64,000 bases of DNA. Origin: Marimicrobium sp913061115 (GTDB taxonomy: Bacteria > Pseudomonadota > Gammaproteobacteria > Pseudomonadales > Halieaceae). The position numbers and the translations under genes were made by a program. The stretch covers positions 1,736,001 through 1,800,000 of the forward strand of contig NZ_CP159826.1 in assembly GCF_047729875.1 (NCBI RefSeq). The letters run 5' to 3'. This document shows, piece by piece, positions 61,236-64,000 of this stretch. Position 1 is the first letter of the stretch. Every line of letters starts with the position of its first letter. Below the pieces are notes generated by a model. The model made no database searches, had not been told where the DNA came from, and was given only the letters and a program-made list of their open reading frames with translations.

Positions 61236-61853
61236 ATGGCGGAACAAAAAGCGACGAATGTTCATTGGCACGAAGGCGATATCACACGGGAGCACCGGAG
61301 TAAGCTACTTGGCCATAAGGGGGCAACGTTATGGTTCACAGGGCTTTCCGGCAGTGGTAAAAGTACGGTAGCGGTTGAACTTGAGGGCACGTTGACCGAG
61401 ATGGGCGTATTGTCCTATCGACTAGACGGCGATAACGTACGCATGGGCATCAACAAAAACCTAGGATTTTCTGCGGAAGATCGCACGGAAAATATCCGTC
61501 GGATAGGAGAGGTGGCCAAGCTGTTCGTTGATAGCGGTGTGCTCGCCCTAAGCAGTTTTATCAGTCCCTACAAGGCAGATCGTGACCAGGTACGCGCCCT
61601 GCACGAAGATGCAGGAATGGACTTCATCGAAATCTACGTTGATTGTTCTCTAGAGGCGGCAGAAAGTCGCGATCCGAAGGGCCTTTATAAAAAAGCTCGA
61701 GCGGGTGAAATTAAGAACTTTACCGGAATCGATGACCCTTACGAAGAGCCCTTCAGGCCTGAAATACACTTGCACTCTGACCAGCAAAGTCTTGAGGAAG
61801 AAGTACAGGAAATACTGAGAGTCCTGCGTGAGCGCGGCATCATTAGTCAATAA
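61236..61853 (+). CDS. cysC: Adenylylsulfate (APS) kinase
   Basis: Makes PAPS from APS, the second step of sulfate activation. 205 residues. P-loop GLSGSGKST at 36-44, YRLDGDNVRMGINKNLGFS, the DRTENIRRIGEVAKLF segment and ALSSFISPYKADRDQVR, all typical for CysC. The Ser following FIS is the phosphorylated position in this family. sat follows 13 bp later on the same strand. Confidence 0.97.
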   Translation: MAEQKATNVHWHEGDITREHRSKLLGHKGATLWFTGLSGSGKSTVAVELEGTLTEMGVLSYRLDGDNVRMGINKNLGFSAEDRTENIRRIGEVAKLFVDSGVLALSSFISPYKADRDQVRALHEDAGMDFIEIYVDCSLEAAESRDPKGLYKKARAGEIKNFTGIDDPYEEPFRPEIHLHSDQQSLEEEVQEILRVLRERGIISQ

Positions 61854-61866
61854 TCAGGAGAAAATT

Positions 61867-63054
61867 ATGATCAAGCCACACGGCTCTGATGAGCTCAACC
61901 CGCTTTTTGTATCTGATACCGATGAGCGCAACGCACTGCAAGCGGAAGCCGAGACACTACCTTCCATTTTGCTTAACTCTGCCGCGGCGGCCAATGCCGT
62001 TATGCTTGCAGGCGGTTACTTCAACCCGCTGACAGGCTATATGGATCTTGCCGACTCGCTCAGCGTGGCAGAAAAAATGGCTACAGTAGACGGGCTATTT
62101 TTCCCCGTGCCAATCGTTAACTTGACCACAGAAACAGGCGTGAACGCGGGCAGCCGTATCGCCCTGCGTGACCCTAACGTCGAAGGTAATCCGGTCCTCG
62201 CAGTGATGGACGTCACGGCAGTGGAGTCTGTTAGTGATGAGCAGATGGCCTTCATGTCGGAGAAAATTTTTCGCACCGAGGACAAGAAACACCCAGGCGT
62301 AGCAACTTTTAATAGCCTGGGCCAGACCCTGTTGTCTGGACCTATCCAAGTGCTCAATTTTTCTTACTTTAAGACAGACTTCCCTGACACTTTCCGCACT
62401 GCCGTGGAGATTCGCAATGAAATCACCGCGCATGGCTGGGAGCGAGTTGTTGCCTTCCAGACCCGTAACCCCATGCACCGCGCACACGAAGAGCTGTGCC
62501 GAATGGCGATGGAACAGTTGGACGCTGATGGTGTATTGATCCATATGCTACTTGGCCAGCTCAAGCCGGGCGATATCCCCGCTGACGTCCGTGATGCTTC
62601 CATTCGAAAGATGGTAGAAGTGTATTTCCCGCCGAACACCGTAATGGTGACGGGTTACGGTTTCGATATGCTCTACGCTGGCCCGCGCGAGGCAGTATTG
62701 CACGCGGTCTTCCGCCAAAACTGTGGCTGCACGCACCTGATTGTAGGCCGCGATCACGCGGGTGTAGGCGACTATTACGGTGGCTTTGATGCCCAGGCGA
62801 TATTTGAAGAGGAGGTGCCTGCGGGCGCGTTGGAACTGGAAATCTTTAGCGCTGATCATACTGCCTATAGTAAAAAGCTCGATAAGGTCGTGATGATGCG
62901 GGATGTTCCAGATCACACCAAGGATGACTTCGTGTTGTTGTCAGGCACCGCTGTGCGTGAAATGCTCGGTAAAGGCATAGCGCCACCGCCTGAGTTTTCT
63001 CGACCAGAAGTGGCGAAAATTCTCTCGGACTACTACCAGTCTCTGGATAAATAG
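61867..63054 (+). CDS. sat: Sulfate adenylyltransferase (single-subunit ATP sulfurylase)
   Basis: Forms APS from ATP and sulfate. 395 residues of the homo-oligomeric Sat type, not the CysD/CysN pair. Active-site motifs QTRNPMHRAHEEL and GRDHAGVGDYYGG are intact, and PRAEVLHA-like GPREAVLHAVFRQN follows the usual pattern. ATG 61867 has AGGAG 8 nt upstream and begins MIKPHGSDELNPLFV, the family start. Together with cysC it makes PAPS for assimilation or sulfation. Confidence 0.96.
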   Translation: MIKPHGSDELNPLFVSDTDERNALQAEAETLPSILLNSAAAANAVMLAGGYFNPLTGYMDLADSLSVAEKMATVDGLFFPVPIVNLTTETGVNAGSRIALRDPNVEGNPVLAVMDVTAVESVSDEQMAFMSEKIFRTEDKKHPGVATFNSLGQTLLSGPIQVLNFSYFKTDFPDTFRTAVEIRNEITAHGWERVVAFQTRNPMHRAHEELCRMAMEQLDADGVLIHMLLGQLKPGDIPADVRDASIRKMVEVYFPPNTVMVTGYGFDMLYAGPREAVLHAVFRQNCGCTHLIVGRDHAGVGDYYGGFDAQAIFEEEVPAGALELEIFSADHTAYSKKLDKVVMMRDVPDHTKDDFVLLSGTAVREMLGKGIAPPPEFSRPEVAKILSDYYQSLDK

Positions 63055-63067
63055 AACCGGTCAGCCG

Positions 63068-63093
63068 GCGGGCGGCGATTTTCTGCCGCCTGC
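63068..63093. repeat. Hairpin between sat and the DHH gene
   Basis: GCGGGCGGC and GCCGCCTGC pair with one mismatch around GATTTTCT. No T-run follows. It starts 14 bp after the sat stop and may weaken read-through into the next gene or stabilise sat mRNA. Confidence 0.5.
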
Positions 63094-63108
63094 TCAATTG
63101 GTGATGAT

Positions 63109-64000
63109 ATGAATTACGATCTTTTTAACGGCGATGCTGATGGCATCTGTGCTCTTCTTCAGCTGCGCAAGGCTGAGCCTCGGGATGCAGCCCTCATCAC
63201 GGGTGTGAAACGCGATATCAACCTGATGAGTAAGGTGAATGCCGTATCAGGCGACAAAATCACAGTACTCGATGTGTCGATGGATAAAAACAAGGACGCT
63301 CTGGAGAAGGCCCTCTTTAGGGGCGCCTCAGTATTTTACGTGGATCACCATTTTTCCGGTGATATTCCCGAGCACGAAAACCTGACAGCCATAATCAATG
63401 AGGCGCCAGATGTTTGTACAGCTGCGTTGGTGAATGGATATCTTAACGGCCGTCATCTCGACTGGGCCGTGACGGGAGCGTTTGGGGATAACCTAAAAGA
63501 CACAGCACGCACTTTGGCCAGTAGTCTAGATATTTCGGAGCAAGATCTCGTGTCTCTGGACGCGCTTGGAACCTATATCAATTATAACGGCTATGGGCCG
63601 GCCATCGCTGATTTGCACTTCGATCCCAAGGATTTATATTTGAGGCTATATGCGGCAGACGGGCCTCTGGACTTCGTGCATAATTCGGCTGATTTTAAAA
63701 AACTCAGCACCGGCTATGGTGAAGATATGGCGAAGGCGGAAGCGCTTCAGCCGCTGCATAGTAATGCGACATCCGCAGTGTTTCTTTTGCCCGATGAGAC
63801 CTGGGCGCGTCGTGTAAGCGGCGTCTATAGTAACGATCTTGCGACCGAGAACCCAGAGCGTGCTCACGCTGTCCTTACACTCAAAGACAACGGGAATTAC
63901 CTTATTAGCGTGCGCGCACCGATGATCAAAAAAAGCGGTGCGGCGGAGCTTTGCATGCAGTTTCCGACGGGCGGTGGCAGGGCGGGAGCAGCAGGGATCA
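63109..64000 (+). CDS. DHH/DHHA1 family phosphoesterase (cut by right edge)
   Basis: 297 codons are visible from ATG 63109 and the frame is still open at the edge. The N-terminal DHH domain has DLFNGDADGICALLQL (first metal Asp pair), ITVLDVSMD and VFYVDHHFSGDIPE (the DHH signature), then CTAALVNGYL. Near the edge GGGRAGAAGI is the DHHA1 substrate-binding glycine motif. Relatives include NrnA-type oligoribonuclease/pAp phosphatases. It comes 54 bp after sat on the same strand; a role in clearing pAp from PAPS use is a reasonable guess, not shown by sequence. The ribosome site is weak. Confidence 0.82.
   Translation, partial: MNYDLFNGDADGICALLQLRKAEPRDAALITGVKRDINLMSKVNAVSGDKITVLDVSMDKNKDALEKALFRGASVFYVDHHFSGDIPEHENLTAIINEAPDVCTAALVNGYLNGRHLDWAVTGAFGDNLKDTARTLASSLDISEQDLVSLDALGTYINYNGYGPAIADLHFDPKDLYLRLYAADGPLDFVHNSADFKKLSTGYGEDMAKAEALQPLHSNATSAVFLLPDETWARRVSGVYSNDLATENPERAHAVLTLKDNGNYLISVRAPMIKKSGAAELCMQFPTGGGRAGAAGI

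Overview
The window looks like ordinary chromosomal sequence from a gammaproteobacterium, most likely a marine relative of Pseudomonas (Cellvibrionales-type: Halieaceae, Spongiibacteraceae or similar). The evidence is a nearly Pseudomonas-like PilZ, the gene orders rne/rluC/maf/yceD/rpmF/fab, tig-clpP-clpX-lon-hupB-ppiD and gloB/yafS-rnhA-dnaQ, the NhaB antiporter, and a single-subunit ATP sulfurylase with CysC. The lineage is inferred from gene content only. No insertion sequence, prophage, CRISPR array, rRNA or plasmid gene was seen.

Layout. 1-3500: a small catabolic-looking region with an MFS transporter (cut by the left edge), an SMP-30 family hydrolase, a medium-chain quinone oxidoreductase, a ketosteroid isomerase homologue with all three catalytic residues, and the orphan end of a protein with a C-terminal sorting signal. 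3642-8740: an RNase J-like nuclease, tRNA-Ser(UGA), RNase E and its long leader. 8741-18794: rluC, maf, yceD, rpmF and a fatty acid, cell wall and replication operon (fabD-fabG-acpP-fabF-pabC-mltG-tmk-holB-pilZ) lacking plsX at its usual site. 19090-20466: a cytoplasmic GH84 (O-GlcNAcase-like) enzyme and tRNA-Leu(UAG). 20568-29057: the protein quality control block (tig, clpP, clpX, lon, hupB, ppiD), with a sigma-32-like promoter before lon.

29078-34466: a phosphoglycerate dehydrogenase, a DUF1285 protein, ETF-ubiquinone oxidoreductase and etfBA. 34524-44062: a CPA2 antiporter, the sulfite reductase/DUF934 pair, two small membrane proteins, metH, nfuA and DAHP synthase. 44221-50273: an AddB/AddA-like helicase-nuclease pair. 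50295-60160: an exported protein, then rlmG, mltD, gloB, yafS, rnhA, dnaQ, nhaB, nudC and sohB. 60176-64000: a LysR regulator divergent from cysC-sat and a DHH phosphoesterase cut by the right edge.

How the parts fit. Sat and CysC activate sulfate to PAPS, the hemoprotein at 36216-37880 probably reduces sulfite, MetH uses the sulfur in methionine, and the DHH protein may clear the by-product pAp. A dyad between the LysR gene and cysC, and a loosely similar element before the sulfite reductase gene, hint at shared control. The rest is housekeeping with translational coupling (ATGA, GTGA, TTGA and TAATG overlaps) and many non-ATG starts. The less expected items are the GH84 enzyme, the AddAB-like pair, the orphan sorting-signal fragment, the missing plsX and several structured intergenic elements. 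I found no clearly new multi-gene system.
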